The notes: generated by a model from the letters alone, not told the origin. Positions 1-8,885 are shown, counted from the first letter of the stretch. The stretch: 64,000 nt of DNA from Haloprofundus marisrubri (GCF_001469955.1 NZ_LOPU01000029.1:496001-560000), one strand, 5' to 3'. Made by a program: numbers and translations.

Positions 1-230
1 ACCGGCAGGCGCGTCAAGTTCTCGACGAAGTCAAAGAGAACTACCGGACGCTTCCCTTTGCGGCCCGATGGCTGGACGTTCCCCGCGCGGAGATGGCGAT
101 TCGCCGCCTCGAACAGAATCACGTTCTCCACGGCTACCCCGTACTCAAAGAGGACGACGGCTGTCTCGTCAGTCAGGCCGAACACACCGTCATCGTCACC
201 GAAGACGGTTGCGAGATTACGACGAACTGA
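1..230 (+). CDS. map: Methionine aminopeptidase type II, C-terminal part
   Basis: This is the 3' end of a gene that begins before the window; the reading frame runs from base 3 to a TGA at 228-230 (about 75 residues). The visible tail contains segments LPFAARWLD, LKEDDGCLVSQAEHT and VIVTEDGCEITTN, which match the C-terminus of archaeal type II methionine aminopeptidases, the metalloenzyme that removes the initiator methionine from nascent proteins. The Q-A-E-H-T-V-I-V motif carries the last metal-binding Glu of the pita-bread fold. It converges on the peroxiredoxin gene downstream. The N-terminal part and start lie outside the window. Confidence 0.9.
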   Translation, partial: RQARQVLDEVKENYRTLPFAARWLDVPRAEMAIRRLEQNHVLHGYPVLKEDDGCLVSQAEHTVIVTEDGCEITTN

Positions 231-342
231 GCGGTCACTGCCGGGAAATCACACGTTACCGGTGTATTTGGCCGGTGAAAAATCGCGGTTCGGTTGCGTC
301 GTCAGAACTCGCCCTCCTCGTCGACTGACAACGCTTCGAGCG

Positions 343-813
343 TTACGCGTCGACGGCGTCCAGCAGTTCGTCGTAGTCGGGTTCGTTCTCCGGGTTGTCC
401 GCTTCCCACGCGTACGTCACTTCGCCGTCCTCGTCGACGACGTAGACGGCGCGGTTGGCGACGCCGTGCAGGCCCAGTTCTTCGACGTCGATTTCGAGGC
501 CGTACGACTGAATCGTCTCCCGACTCATGTTGCTGACCAGCGGGAACGAGAGGTCGTACTCGTCGCGGAACGCGTTCAGACTGAACGGCGAGTCGGCGCT
601 CAGGCCGTACACCGACGCGCCGGCCGCCTCGAACTCGTCGATGTGTTCTTCGAAGGAAGTCATCTCGTTCGTACACGGCGGCGTGAACGCGCCGGGGAAG
701 AAGGCGAGAACCAGCGGTCCCTCCTCGACTCGCTCCGAGAGCGTGAACTCCTCCACGTCACCGTTTGCGACTTTGTTCGTGAACTCGGGTGCGTCGTCGC
801 CTACTGAGACCAT
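343..813 (-). CDS. Peroxiredoxin (AhpC/TSA family, single cysteine)
   Basis: A 156-residue thioredoxin-fold peroxidase that should reduce hydrogen peroxide and organic peroxides in the cytoplasm. The peroxidatic motif PxxxTxxC is present (P40, T44, C47), and a conserved arginine follows in NRAVYV near residue 121. C47 is the only cysteine in the protein, so it is a 1-Cys type enzyme and any resolving thiol must come from a partner protein or small thiol. The start ATG at 813 has a TATA-like box (minus-strand GGTTTATCC) about 28 bases upstream, consistent with a leaderless transcript. It is transcribed alone and converges on map. Confidence 0.93.
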   Translation of the reverse strand: MVSVGDDAPEFTNKVANGDVEEFTLSERVEEGPLVLAFFPGAFTPPCTNEMTSFEEHIDEFEAAGASVYGLSADSPFSLNAFRDEYDLSFPLVSNMSRETIQSYGLEIDVEELGLHGVANRAVYVVDEDGEVTYAWEADNPENEPDYDELLDAVDA

Positions 814-1062
814 ACTCTCAGTTGGGGAGTGATGCGGATAAACCGCTCACAGCACACCAGGTTCGCCGCGAGCGTGAACCCTTTACCGCTGGCCACGCGG
901 CGGGGATAAGTACGTCAGCGAGTGATGTGTCTCGGCGTGCATTCATCCGTCTCGGTGTACACCCACCAATCTCGGCGCTCACCAACCAGTGCCGTTACTT
1001 CTCACCAATCGCTGGAGAACGCTGCCCGAGGTGAAACTAAATCGTACGAGTACCCATCGCAC
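814..1062. other. Intergenic region, no gene seen
   Basis: This stretch holds the peroxiredoxin promoter near 836-845 and loosely repeated short words such as TCTCGG(C/T)G. No convincing coding sequence or RNA gene was found. Confidence 0.5.
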
Positions 1063-1260
1063 TCACGCGTTGTTCATCCGCTGTGTCGTCTCCGCACCAC
1101 AGGTACCACAGACCGAGATTCGATACGGTTCACGGGAGAACTCCGCGTTCTCGCGTTTCTTGCTTTCGGTCCGAATTTCGACACGGACGTCGTGTGTCGT
1201 CTCCCTCCCGCAGTGGTTACACGTCTCCGTCACCCCATCGGGTTTGGGTTTCGTCGCCAT
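1063..1260 (-). CDS. Small zinc-ribbon protein, DUF7835-like
   Basis: A 65-residue protein with two CxxC knuckles (C14-C17 and C51-C54) separated by a basic/acidic strand region, the pattern of a small zinc beta-ribbon found widely in haloarchaea. Function is unknown. An upstream in-frame ATG at 1329 would add 23 unlikely residues; the ATG at 1260 is chosen because a TATA-like element on the minus strand (around 1285-1293) lies at leaderless distance. It is divergent from the HIT gene. Confidence 0.82.
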   Translation of the reverse strand: MATKPKPDGVTETCNHCGRETTHDVRVEIRTESKKRENAEFSREPYRISVCGTCGAETTQRMNNA

Positions 1261-1580
1261 TTCAGACAACAGTATGTGCGATTTACGAATAAAGGCACAC
1301 CTCCGTTCCGCAGTATTTCGACCGTTCATCGCAAGACGGCGGCGACTTTAACCGGTCGTAATAGGGGGACCGTTCAAACCGTTCAGCAGAGTAAGCAACA
1401 TGATAAATCGTTGTCGGTCGCCGAGGTTGGGCTTTCGAACTCCGACCGCCCCGTCGATACCGAGCGGAGTCGACGCTCTCGGCGTTGCTATCTTCGGACA
1501 ACGGCCAGGAACGACCGACGGTGGCTCGCTCTTCGTCCACGGTGAGATACGCCTAAGCGACTGGCGACTGTGACTGTGTC
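1261..1580. promoter_or_regulatory. Divergent promoter region of zinc-ribbon and HIT genes
   Basis: A 320-bp gap between divergent genes. A TATA-like minus-strand element lies near 1285-1293 for the small zinc-ribbon gene, and a weaker plus-strand element (CCTAAG near 1551-1556) lies about 28 bases before the HIT start. A 57-codon reading frame from 1400 to about 1573 looks compositionally random and is not called. Confidence 0.4.
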
Positions 1581-2126
1581 ATGGACCAACTGTTCGCGCC
1601 GTGGCGCATCGAGTGGGTCGAACGCGACAGCGACGGCGGCGGCGGCGGTGGCTGTCCGTTCTGCACGCTCCCCGACGACGACGCAGACAGGGAGAACCGC
1701 ATCGTCGCCCGCAGCGAGCGCTGCTTCGTGCTCCTGAACAACTATCCGTACAATCCCGGCCACGTGATGGTCATCCCCTACCGTCACACCGGCGAGTACA
1801 CCGACCTCACCGACGCCGACCTCCTCGACCACGCTCGTCTCAAACAACGGACGTTCGATGCCCTCCGAACGGCTATCGGACCCGACGCGTTCAACGCGGG
1901 GCTGAATCTCGGCGGCCCCGCCGGTGGCTCGATAGAGGACCACGTCCACACCCACGTCGTCCCTCGGTGGTCGGGCGATACGAACTTCATGCCCGTCATC
2001 GGCGATACAAAAGTGCTCGTCGAAGCGCTCGAAGACACCTACGACCGCCTCCACGACGCCTTCGCCGGGCAAGCGGGCGCGACGGTCGAAGACGACGCCT
2101 CGGCGGTCGAAATTCGATTCGACTGA
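1581..2126 (+). CDS. HIT family nucleotide hydrolase
   Basis: A 181-residue protein of the histidine-triad superfamily, which hydrolyse or transfer nucleotidyl groups (for example Ap4A hydrolase, GalT-like enzymes). The triad HxHxHxx is visible as H121, H123 (nucleophile) and H125 followed by VVPRW. A CxxC pair (C25, C28) in a glycine run and NNYPYNPGH at 53-61 match the archaeal/FHIT-like subgroup, where the cysteines help to bind zinc. The seven-glycine stretch before C25 is a low-complexity linker. A TATA-like box sits about 28 bases upstream. It is monocistronic by spacing. Confidence 0.92.
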   Translation: MDQLFAPWRIEWVERDSDGGGGGGCPFCTLPDDDADRENRIVARSERCFVLLNNYPYNPGHVMVIPYRHTGEYTDLTDADLLDHARLKQRTFDALRTAIGPDAFNAGLNLGGPAGGSIEDHVHTHVVPRWSGDTNFMPVIGDTKVLVEALEDTYDRLHDAFAGQAGATVEDDASAVEIRFD

Positions 2127-2246
2127 GTTCGTTCGCGGGTTCGTCTTGCGGTGTCACCCGCTTTGGACACACCTCGTGCCGAGTGAATCGTTACAGCCGA
2201 CAGTCACTCCAAAGCCTCTTTCAGCGGGGGTGTCTTACTCCGACCG

Positions 2247-3185
2247 ATGGACCGGCAGCGGGTCGTCAGACGGGTCGGGATGGTCGTTCTCGTGGCCAAC
2301 CTCGCACTCGCGGCGGCGAAGGCGGCGGCGTGGTACTCCACGGGGAGCCTCGCCGTCGGGTCGGAGGCGGTCAACAGCCTCTCGGACGCCGTCTACAGTT
2401 TCGTCGTTCTCGCAGGGCTGTACATCACAACCCAACCGCCGGACTTCGAACACCCCCACGGCCACGAGCGAATCGAACCGTTCGTCTCGCTGTTCGTCGC
2501 GGTCGGTATCTTCGCGGCCGGTGCAGCGGTGCTGTGGCAAGCCACCCAGTCGGTGCTCACCGGCAGCTACGGCGAGTCGGTCGGCCTCGTCGCCGTCGGG
2601 GTGCTCGTCGCAAGCGCCGTTGTGAAGTACGTTCTCTACCACTACTGCCGGCGAGTCGGCGAGAGCCAGAACTCTCCGGCACTCGTCGCCGCCGCCCTCG
2701 ACAACCGAAACGACATCCTCACCGCGGGCGCGGCACTCGTCGGCGTCCTCGGCACGCGACTCGGCGCACCGATTCTCGACCCCGCGGCCGCTGCCGTCGT
2801 CTCTCTCGGCATCGGTTACACGGGGTACGAAATCGTCCGCGACAACGTGAACTACCTCGTCGGCCGCGCGCCGCCGGACGACCTCAGAAGCGAGATTATC
2901 CGCCGTGCGCTCTCACATCCCGACGTCCGCGGCGCACACGACGTGGTCGCACACTACGTCGGCCCCGAAATAGACGTGAGCCTCCACATCGAAGTCGAAG
3001 GCGACATGACCGTCCGTGATGCCCACGATATCGAGACGGAAATCGTCATGTCGATACGCGAGATTCCGGAGGTCGACGACGTGTTCGTCCACATCGACCC
3101 GAAGGAACTCGGCGAGTGGAAAGACGACGACGAAACCGACCGACTGGCCGAGGAGACCGGTGTGGACGGCGGCCCTCGTCGCTAA
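2247..3185 (+). CDS. Cation diffusion facilitator (probable Mn2+ exporter)
   Basis: A 312-residue CDF-family metal/proton antiporter of the plasma membrane, with about six membrane helices in residues 8-205 and a cytoplasmic ferredoxin-like domain after it (residues 215-290). The membrane site residues are N43-x3-D47 in helix 2 and D152-x3-D156 in helix 5. This N-D-D-D set is the signature associated with Mn2+-selective CDFs such as MntE, unlike the H-containing Zn set. The HPHGHERIE loop (69-76) is typical of the family. The start at 2247 has a TATA-like element (CTCTTTC) about 28 bases upstream. Confidence 0.93.
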   Translation: MDRQRVVRRVGMVVLVANLALAAAKAAAWYSTGSLAVGSEAVNSLSDAVYSFVVLAGLYITTQPPDFEHPHGHERIEPFVSLFVAVGIFAAGAAVLWQATQSVLTGSYGESVGLVAVGVLVASAVVKYVLYHYCRRVGESQNSPALVAAALDNRNDILTAGAALVGVLGTRLGAPILDPAAAAVVSLGIGYTGYEIVRDNVNYLVGRAPPDDLRSEIIRRALSHPDVRGAHDVVAHYVGPEIDVSLHIEVEGDMTVRDAHDIETEIVMSIREIPEVDDVFVHIDPKELGEWKDDDETDRLAEETGVDGGPRR

Positions 3186-3248
3186 TCGAGCGAGAAGTCG
3201 GTGACGAGTTGGCAAGAAATCGGCGACGGGTTGGCGACGAGTTTCCGA

Positions 3249-3848
3249 TTACGGCGCGACGGTAAACAGGAGACGGAACCAGCCGAGCATCGGGATTCCG
3301 GTGTCGGCTTTCGCCCGAACCCACTCGGACCGAACCGGGTCGGCGTAGTCGGTCGCCTGGTCGTAGTACTGGTTGCCGTCGCCTTTCGTGACGAATCCAG
3401 CATGTGGGGCAGGACAGTTCGCCAGTTCCGCACAGCTACCGACCCTCGGCGGAATCGCCGTGGAGTCGGCGCGTTCGTACCAGTTCTCGTCGGCTTCGAC
3501 CCAGAGATGCGCTCGATGCACCGTCGGTGCCCCGTAGCCGCGGGGGTCTTCGAAGACGACTACGTCACCGGGACGGCCGAACCGTTCGTGGGCGGTTTCG
3601 TGAGCGTTCGATTCGGCTTCCTCGACGGTTGTGATGCCGTCCGCGTTGGCTCCGTCGCCGTCGGGGGCGACACTGGTGACGAAAACGAGGTCGCCGCGGT
3701 CGAGATTCGGTTGCATGCTTGCGCTCTCGACGGCGACGACTGGCGGCCACACACCCGCGGCGGCGAACAACACCGCCCCGACGAGGAAAATCACCGCGAG
3801 AATGCCGAAGAACTCGCCTACGACGGACCCTCCTTCCGTACCTGACAC
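3249..3848 (-). CDS. Signal peptidase I, archaeal Sec11 type (copy 1)
   Basis: A 199-residue membrane-bound protease that should remove signal peptides from secreted preproteins at the outer face of the membrane. One N-terminal membrane helix spans residues 11-33. The nucleophile is S44 in ESASMQP; the archaeal/ER-type catalytic histidine is H111 in TVHRAH (in place of the bacterial lysine), and the aspartate is D157 in TKGDGN. A second, similar gene follows at 3919-4512 on the same strand, upstream in transcription. A TATA-like element (TCTTAGCC on the minus strand) lies about 25 bases before the start, so this copy may have its own promoter. Confidence 0.92.
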   Translation of the reverse strand: MSGTEGGSVVGEFFGILAVIFLVGAVLFAAAGVWPPVVAVESASMQPNLDRGDLVFVTSVAPDGDGANADGITTVEEAESNAHETAHERFGRPGDVVVFEDPRGYGAPTVHRAHLWVEADENWYERADSTAIPPRVGSCAELANCPAPHAGFVTKGDGNQYYDQATDYADPVRSEWVRAKADTGIPMLGWFRLLFTVAP

Positions 3849-3918
3849 ACGCTCACATACGGGGAGCGGCTAAGAGTAGATTGTGGTGGGTCGAGAACAG
3901 TTGTTCGTCTTCCAGTAC

Positions 3919-4512
3919 TCACCAACAGGAGACATCCGAAACCGACTCCGAACCTTCTGCGACGAGACGAAGCCATCCGAGACACGGGATTCGAAGACCG
4001 GCTTTCGCGCGGACCCACTCCTCCTTGACCACGGGGGCGATACCTTTCGCTTGGTCGTAGACGCCGTTTGCGTCGCCCATCGTCACGTAGCCGTCGTACG
4101 GCGCGGGGCAGTTCCTGAGTTCCTCACAGCTATCGACACCGGCGGGGAGGAAGGATTCATTTGCCCGGTCGAACCAGTTCTCGCCCGCTTCGACGCGGAA
4201 GCGCGCGCGATGGATTATCGGCGTCTCACGGTTCGGCGCGTTGTAGATTATCACGTCGCCGTCACCGACGAAGCGCTGATACTCGCCGTCGTCGTCGGTG
4301 GTTACGACGCCGACAGCGTCTGCGGTTCCCCCGGAGAACCGGTCGGTGGCGGTGATGACGACCATGTCGCCTTTCTGCATGTTCGGGTCCATGCTGCCGC
4401 TCTCGATGGCGACCATCGGGGGCCACACGCCGCTCACCACCACGAGGAGGAGAAACACCGCAGTGACGACGGCGATGGGTTGGAGGATATCGGAGAGGAG
4501 CGAACGGGACAT
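3919..4512 (-). CDS. Signal peptidase I, archaeal Sec11 type (copy 2)
   Basis: A 197-residue paralogue of the neighbouring signal peptidase, with an N-terminal membrane helix (residues 8-28) and the same catalytic layout: S40 in ESGSMDP, H101 in IIHRAR and D147 in TMGDAN. The two copies share block motifs (GVWPP at the helix end, a CxELxNCPAP cysteine pair near residue 130, GENW/DENW before it) but differ in the loop between nucleophile and histidine and at the C-terminus, so they are old duplicates rather than a recent one. The cysteine pair could form a disulfide outside the cell. It lies 70 bp upstream of copy 1. Confidence 0.92.
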   Translation of the reverse strand: MSRSLLSDILQPIAVVTAVFLLLVVVSGVWPPMVAIESGSMDPNMQKGDMVVITATDRFSGGTADAVGVVTTDDDGEYQRFVGDGDVIIYNAPNRETPIIHRARFRVEAGENWFDRANESFLPAGVDSCEELRNCPAPYDGYVTMGDANGVYDQAKGIAPVVKEEWVRAKAGLRIPCLGWLRLVAEGSESVSDVSCW

Positions 4513-4600
4513 CTGTTCGGGAGTACGTGGCAGGACGCAAGAACGTTGCGGGACGGGGAGTCGGGTCTGTCGACTCAGTCGGGTGAATCTTCACCGAATG

Positions 4601-4644
4601 GTGGTCGTTGCGGAGTCAGTCCGTGGTTGTTGCGGAGTCTGTCG
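4601..4644. repeat. Two tandem 22-bp repeats
   Basis: GTGG(T)CGTTGCGGAGTCAG-type unit at 4601-4622 is followed directly by a diverged copy at 4623-4644 (about 18 of 22 bases equal). It lies in the 182-bp gap upstream of the second signal peptidase. Role unknown. Confidence 0.6.
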
Positions 4645-4694
4645 GTGTCGCCGGCGCGGTGCTGAGGTCGACCGCCTTGGTTCGTCCTCGTTTC

Positions 4695-4895
4695 TCACTC
4701 GGTCTGCCGTTTGTGCATGATGTACGCTCCAATCGTCCCACCGATTGCGAGACCGATTGATTCGGTGAAAGCAGTTACCGGTGACCGACCAAGGGCGAGA
4801 TACAAGACGAAAATCCCGACGAGAACGAGGATTCCCACCGTTGCGACGTACCGCCCTCTCGACATCTCATCTGCCGAGGGATTGAGTTGCACCAT
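4695..4895 (-). CDS. Small two-helix membrane protein
   Basis: A 66-residue protein starting at the ATG at 4895 (an in-frame ATG at 4949 would add an unlikely charged 18-residue lead). A short polar N-terminus ending in MSRGRY is followed by two hydrophobic segments (about residues 16-36 and 42-59) and a basic HKRQTE tail, so both ends are probably cytoplasmic. No family was recognised. It lies between the tRNA methylthiotransferase and the signal peptidases on the same strand. Confidence 0.68.
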   Translation of the reverse strand: MVQLNPSADEMSRGRYVATVGILVLVGIFVLYLALGRSPVTAFTESIGLAIGGTIGAYIMHKRQTE

Positions 4896-4998
4896 CGTCT
4901 TCTCTCTTCGTTGTTTGTACTCACTCCCAAAGTGCGTATTGGCCAACAATTCCGTTTCTACGGAAACTGATTGGTGTGGACGCGTCTGAGTCTTCGAC

Positions 4999-6249
4999 TC
5001 ACACCGGTTCGGCGAACGCGTACACCGTCTGGTGACCCGTCACTTCGACTTCCAAGAAGTCGCCCGGTTCGACGCCGTGTTCCGACGCGTTCTGGACGAT
5101 AATCTGTCGGTACGCGCCGTCGCGGCACTTCACTGAGTCGCCGACGCCTTCCTCCACCACGAGTACCTCCTGTCTAGTACCGACCATCTTTTCGTACGCC
5201 TCGCCGACGATGTCCATCTTCAACTCCGACATCGCCTTCGAGCGCTCCTTCTTGATGGTGCCGCCGAGGCCCTTCATGTCGGCGGCGTCGGTTCCGGGGC
5301 GCTTCGAGAAGCGCGTGATGTTCACCTTCTCGGGGCGAATTTCTCGAAAGAGTGCCATGCTCTGGGCGTGGTCGTGGTCCGTCTCGGTGGGGAAGCCGAC
5401 GATGAAGTCCGTCGAGAGCGTCCAGTACTCCAGTGTCTCGTCGAACACCTCGACGATATCGAGGAACTTGTCGACGCGGTGCTGGCGGCGCATGTCCTCC
5501 AGTACGTCGTCGCTGCCGGACTGGACCGGGAGGTGGATGAAGTTGTACAGTTTCTCGTTTGTCGCAAAGACCTCGGCGAGTTCCTCGCGGATGCCGTGGA
5601 TGCCGCCGGGGTTGGCCATTCCCACTCGAACCCTGAACTCGCCGTCGATGTCGCAGATGCGGTCCAAGAGTTCAGCGAGTTTCCGGTCGCCTTTGTCCCA
5701 GCCGTAGACGCCGGTGTCTTGACCGGTGACGCGAATCTCTTTCGCGCCGGCGTGGACGAGCGCACGGGCCTTTTCGACGTTCTCCTCGACGGGTGGCGAG
5801 TCGATGCGCCCGGTGGCGAACTTCGTGATGCAGTACGAGCAGTTCGACATGCATCCGCGGGCGATGGGGAGAATTCCCACTTGGCCGTCGAGGATGGGTT
5901 GGGTGTCGGGGGTGACGGTCGGACACTCGCCGTTCATCGCCGCGTTCGGCACATCGTCCCAGTGCAGCACTTCGGCGTCGATACCGGCGTCGCGGAACTC
6001 GTCGCCTTGCGCGAGGGCCATACAGCCGGTGATGATGAGGTCAGCCGTCTCTTTCTCTAACTCCTCTGCCCGGCGAATCATGTTGCGTTCGGTCTTCTCG
6101 ACGACCGTGCAGGTGTTGAGGATGGCTACGTCGGCCTCCTCGGGTCCGTCGGCGGGGTGGTGGCCGCCGTCGCGTAATGCCTGCTCGATGTGGCGGCTCT
6201 CACCCCGATTCGACGTGCAACCGTAGGTTTCGATGTGGTACCGGGCCAT
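4999..6249 (-). CDS. tRNA (t6A37) methylthiotransferase, archaeal MiaB-like
   Basis: A 416-residue radical-SAM enzyme that adds a methylthio group to N6-threonylcarbamoyl-adenosine 37 of tRNAs, giving ms2t6A. The N-terminal UPF0004 domain supplies three cluster cysteines (C11, C47, C76); the radical-SAM CxxxCxxC is C133, C137, C140; a TRAM RNA-binding domain occupies about residues 355-414. Length and order are standard for the archaeal/eukaryotic e-MtaB group. A TATA-like element (GCTTTTGGC, minus strand) lies about 28 bases upstream of the start. It is followed by the small membrane gene after about 100 bp. Confidence 0.94.
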   Translation of the reverse strand: MARYHIETYGCTSNRGESRHIEQALRDGGHHPADGPEEADVAILNTCTVVEKTERNMIRRAEELEKETADLIITGCMALAQGDEFRDAGIDAEVLHWDDVPNAAMNGECPTVTPDTQPILDGQVGILPIARGCMSNCSYCITKFATGRIDSPPVEENVEKARALVHAGAKEIRVTGQDTGVYGWDKGDRKLAELLDRICDIDGEFRVRVGMANPGGIHGIREELAEVFATNEKLYNFIHLPVQSGSDDVLEDMRRQHRVDKFLDIVEVFDETLEYWTLSTDFIVGFPTETDHDHAQSMALFREIRPEKVNITRFSKRPGTDAADMKGLGGTIKKERSKAMSELKMDIVGEAYEKMVGTRQEVLVVEEGVGDSVKCRDGAYRQIIVQNASEHGVEPGDFLEVEVTGHQTVYAFAEPV

Positions 6250-6333
6250 TCGCTTGTGGATGGTATCGGGTCGGCGGCCAAAAGCGCGACGATTGGGGGG
6301 CGGGTCGTGGGCGTCGGCTTCACCCGGCGACGC

Positions 6334-8601
6334 TCACTCTCCGTTCCGTCTCGACCCCGAACCGAACAACCGCTCGCGCAGCGACCGCTTGCTCGGCCGC
6401 TCCGCCAACAGCACCGAACACTCCACCTCGTCGACGATGTCGTAGACGAGCGACCCCGTCAGCAACCGCGAGAGCAGGCCACGCTCGGTGGCACCGATGA
6501 CGACCATCGACATCTCCGCGGAGTGGCGACCGATAGCGCCCTCGATATCGCCGGAGGTGTCGACGCGAACCTCGGCGTCTCCGAGGTCCCGTTCTTCGGC
6601 CCACTCGCGGAGGAACGTCTCGCCTCCTTCGCGTTCGCTCTCGCCGTCGACGACGTAGAGAAGCGAGACGTCCGACCCTCGGTCGAGGAGGACGCGAGCG
6701 ACCTCGGCGCTGAGGTCGGAGTCCCCCCCGCCCGCCGTCGGCACTAGCACGTCGGAAGGGTCGAAGCCCTCGTCTTTCAGCACGAGGAAGTCACACGGTA
6801 GGTTGCTCGTGAGTTCGTCGAACGCCCCTTCGACGCGGCCGGCCGACCAGAACGGCGAACGGCCCCAGCCCATCACCACGAGGTCCGAGCGGTGGTCACG
6901 GGCGGCGTCGAACACCTCTTCGACGGAGCGATGCGAGATGATTGTCTGTGTCTCGACGGGCGCACCGAACGTCTCGGCGCTCTCGCGGGCGGCCGCCAGC
7001 AACTTCTCGGATTCGGCGTCTATCTGCTGAATACGCTCGGCACCGGCCGACAACGGCACTTGGTCGGGAACGGTGACGATGTGGACTGCTTCGACGGTTC
7101 CGCCGCGTGCCGTCGCCATCAGACTCGCCAACTCGATGAGGTGCTTCTCCGTTCGGGGGTTGGCAAGCGGCACCATCACGCGGTAGCCGCTGCCGTCGGG
7201 TTGAACCGTACTTGCAGCGGAGACGGCGGCGTCGGGCATCGTCTCCGAACGCGAGAGAACGTACTGACTGAGTAGTCCTCCCGTTTCGACCTTCTCGCGG
7301 GCGTAGACGAAGTACCAGACGACTGCCGCGACGACGAACGCCGCCGAGAGCGCGATTTCGATGGTATCCATGAACGCGACGAGGCCGAGTGACAACACCG
7401 CGCCGGCAATCGGAGTGATAGGGTACAACGGCACGCGGAACTCCGGTTCGTAGTCGATAGCTTCGGACTCGCGAAAGACGACGAGCGCGACGTTCATCAG
7501 CGCGTAGACGATGAGGTGAAGCACGCTCGCCGCCTTCGCAAGGACTGCTAACTGCTGCCCCAGCGCCGCGATGAAGACGACGATGATGGCCCCCGTCACG
7601 AGAATCGAACGGTACGGCGTGGCGAACTTCGGGTGAATCTCGTTGAGCCAGTTGGTGACGATTTTCTCACGGCCCATGGCGAAGTTGATGCGCGCAGAGG
7701 CGAGAATCGAGGCGTTTGCACTGGAGGCCGTCGCCAGCAGTGCCCCGAGCGTCATCACGGTCGCTGCGACTGCGGCGATACCGCCGGGGAACGCGAGTTC
7801 GGCCGCCTGTGCGACCGGCGCGTCCTGACTGAGGTCGGGCCACGGAACGACACCGAGCATCACCGTCACCAAGATGGCGTAGACGACGGTGACGAGTGCG
7901 ACGCTGCCGATGATGGCGATAGGGAGGTTCCGACCCGGATTTTTGAGTTCCTCGGCGACAGTGGCAATCTTCGCGTAGCCCAGAAAGGAGACGAAGACGA
8001 CGGCCGTTCCCGGAAGGATAGCGTTGACGCCGAACGGCGCGAGACCACCTTCGGCGGTGAGCGTCGAGTAGTCGAACGACGCCCATCCGGCGACGGCGAA
8101 CGCACCGAGAATCGCCAGCAGAATGAGCACGATGACGGTCTGGATGCCACCGGTCTCCTTCGCCCCGACGAAGTTGACGCCGACGAACACTACGCCGGCC
8201 AGAAGCGCCCCCGTCTGGATGGGCGTGAGGAACAGAATCCCCGGCAACCCGACGAGTTCGGCGAGATACTGTCCGAAGCCAATGCAGTAAAACGCCGACG
8301 CGAACGCGAGGCCGACCCAGTCACCGAGACCGGCGATAGAGCCGAACAGTGGCCCCAATGCCCGATTGACGTAGTAGTAGCCGCCGCCGGCTTTCGGCAT
8401 CGCCGTGCCGAGTTCCGAAACCGAGAGCGCGTTGACCATCGCCACCACCCCGCCGACGACGAACGAGACGACGACGATAGGTCCTGCCTCCTGAGCGGCG
8501 ACGCCCGGTAGGACGAAGATTCCCGCGCCAATCATCGTCCCGATACCGATAGTCATCGCCGACAGCAACCCGAGGTCTTTTGCGAGTTCCTCGTCAGCCA
8601 T
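6334..8601 (-). CDS. APC family amino-acid permease fused to two UspA domains
   Basis: A 755-residue protein. Residues 1-440 form a twelve-helix APC-superfamily transporter (TIGIGTMIGAGIFVLPG at helix 1 is the substrate-binding unwound segment; helix 6 and 8 motifs also fit). Two cytoplasmic universal-stress-protein domains follow (about 468-610 and 611-735); the second keeps a nucleotide-binding-like glycine pattern (GATERG...TGS). This architecture occurs in haloarchaeal amino-acid/cation permeases and suggests nucleotide control of transport. It lies downstream of an Lrp-type regulator, with a promoter region between that contains a good palindrome. Substrate cannot be read from sequence. 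Confidence 0.92.
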   Translation of the reverse strand: MADEELAKDLGLLSAMTIGIGTMIGAGIFVLPGVAAQEAGPIVVVSFVVGGVVAMVNALSVSELGTAMPKAGGGYYYVNRALGPLFGSIAGLGDWVGLAFASAFYCIGFGQYLAELVGLPGILFLTPIQTGALLAGVVFVGVNFVGAKETGGIQTVIVLILLAILGAFAVAGWASFDYSTLTAEGGLAPFGVNAILPGTAVVFVSFLGYAKIATVAEELKNPGRNLPIAIIGSVALVTVVYAILVTVMLGVVPWPDLSQDAPVAQAAELAFPGGIAAVAATVMTLGALLATASSANASILASARINFAMGREKIVTNWLNEIHPKFATPYRSILVTGAIIVVFIAALGQQLAVLAKAASVLHLIVYALMNVALVVFRESEAIDYEPEFRVPLYPITPIAGAVLSLGLVAFMDTIEIALSAAFVVAAVVWYFVYAREKVETGGLLSQYVLSRSETMPDAAVSAASTVQPDGSGYRVMVPLANPRTEKHLIELASLMATARGGTVEAVHIVTVPDQVPLSAGAERIQQIDAESEKLLAAARESAETFGAPVETQTIISHRSVEEVFDAARDHRSDLVVMGWGRSPFWSAGRVEGAFDELTSNLPCDFLVLKDEGFDPSDVLVPTAGGGDSDLSAEVARVLLDRGSDVSLLYVVDGESEREGGETFLREWAEERDLGDAEVRVDTSGDIEGAIGRHSAEMSMVVIGATERGLLSRLLTGSLVYDIVDEVECSVLLAERPSKRSLRERLFGSGSRRNGE

Positions 8602-8885
8602 CGTGTTCTCCTCTCGGGTACTCCTCCAGAGCGGCGGTAGCGTCGGCGGCAGCCGTCGCTTCGATTCGAGTGTTCATACACAGCGTATTGATTGCGGAAT
8701 CATAACTCAATCGACTCTGAGTTACTCAAAGCACAATTTAGTATTTAAATAGACTACTCATAGGTCACCAAAACCTCGTTCGTTTATATCCGTGTACTGC
8801 TCCGATAGCGTCACCACTCGGTCACCACTGCGCATCGAACAGAAACGGTCAGCGGCGGTCGTCAGCAATCGCCCCCGATACGTCT
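8602..8885. promoter_or_regulatory. AT-rich promoter region of the APC permease
   Basis: A 284-bp gap between two minus-strand genes, notably more AT-rich than its surroundings in 8680-8800. It contains the 8703-8724 palindrome, the minus-strand TATA-like element near 8740-8751, and a second AT-rich word at 8790-8799. If transcription starts near 8715 the mRNA has a leader of about 110 bases, unusual beside the mostly leaderless genes here. No coding sequence was seen. Confidence 0.45.
8703..8724. promoter_or_regulatory. Palindromic operator candidate upstream of the APC permease
   Basis: TAACTCA, eight bases, then TGAGTTA form a perfect 7-bp inverted repeat. A minus-strand TATA-like element (TATTTAAATACT, about 8740-8751) lies some 30 bases upstream for a transcript reading toward the permease, so the palindrome would overlap the transcription start. 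The neighbouring Lrp-type regulator is the obvious candidate ligand. Seen: sequence symmetry. Inferred: regulator identity. Confidence 0.5.

Noticed and set aside
1400-1573. A 57-codon frame before the HIT gene
   Set aside because: Composition is random-like and it overlaps the HIT promoter; no homologue-like motif.
1601-3019. A 472-codon plus-strand frame
   Set aside because: Second frame of HIT and CDF genes, almost pure R/P/G/S composition.
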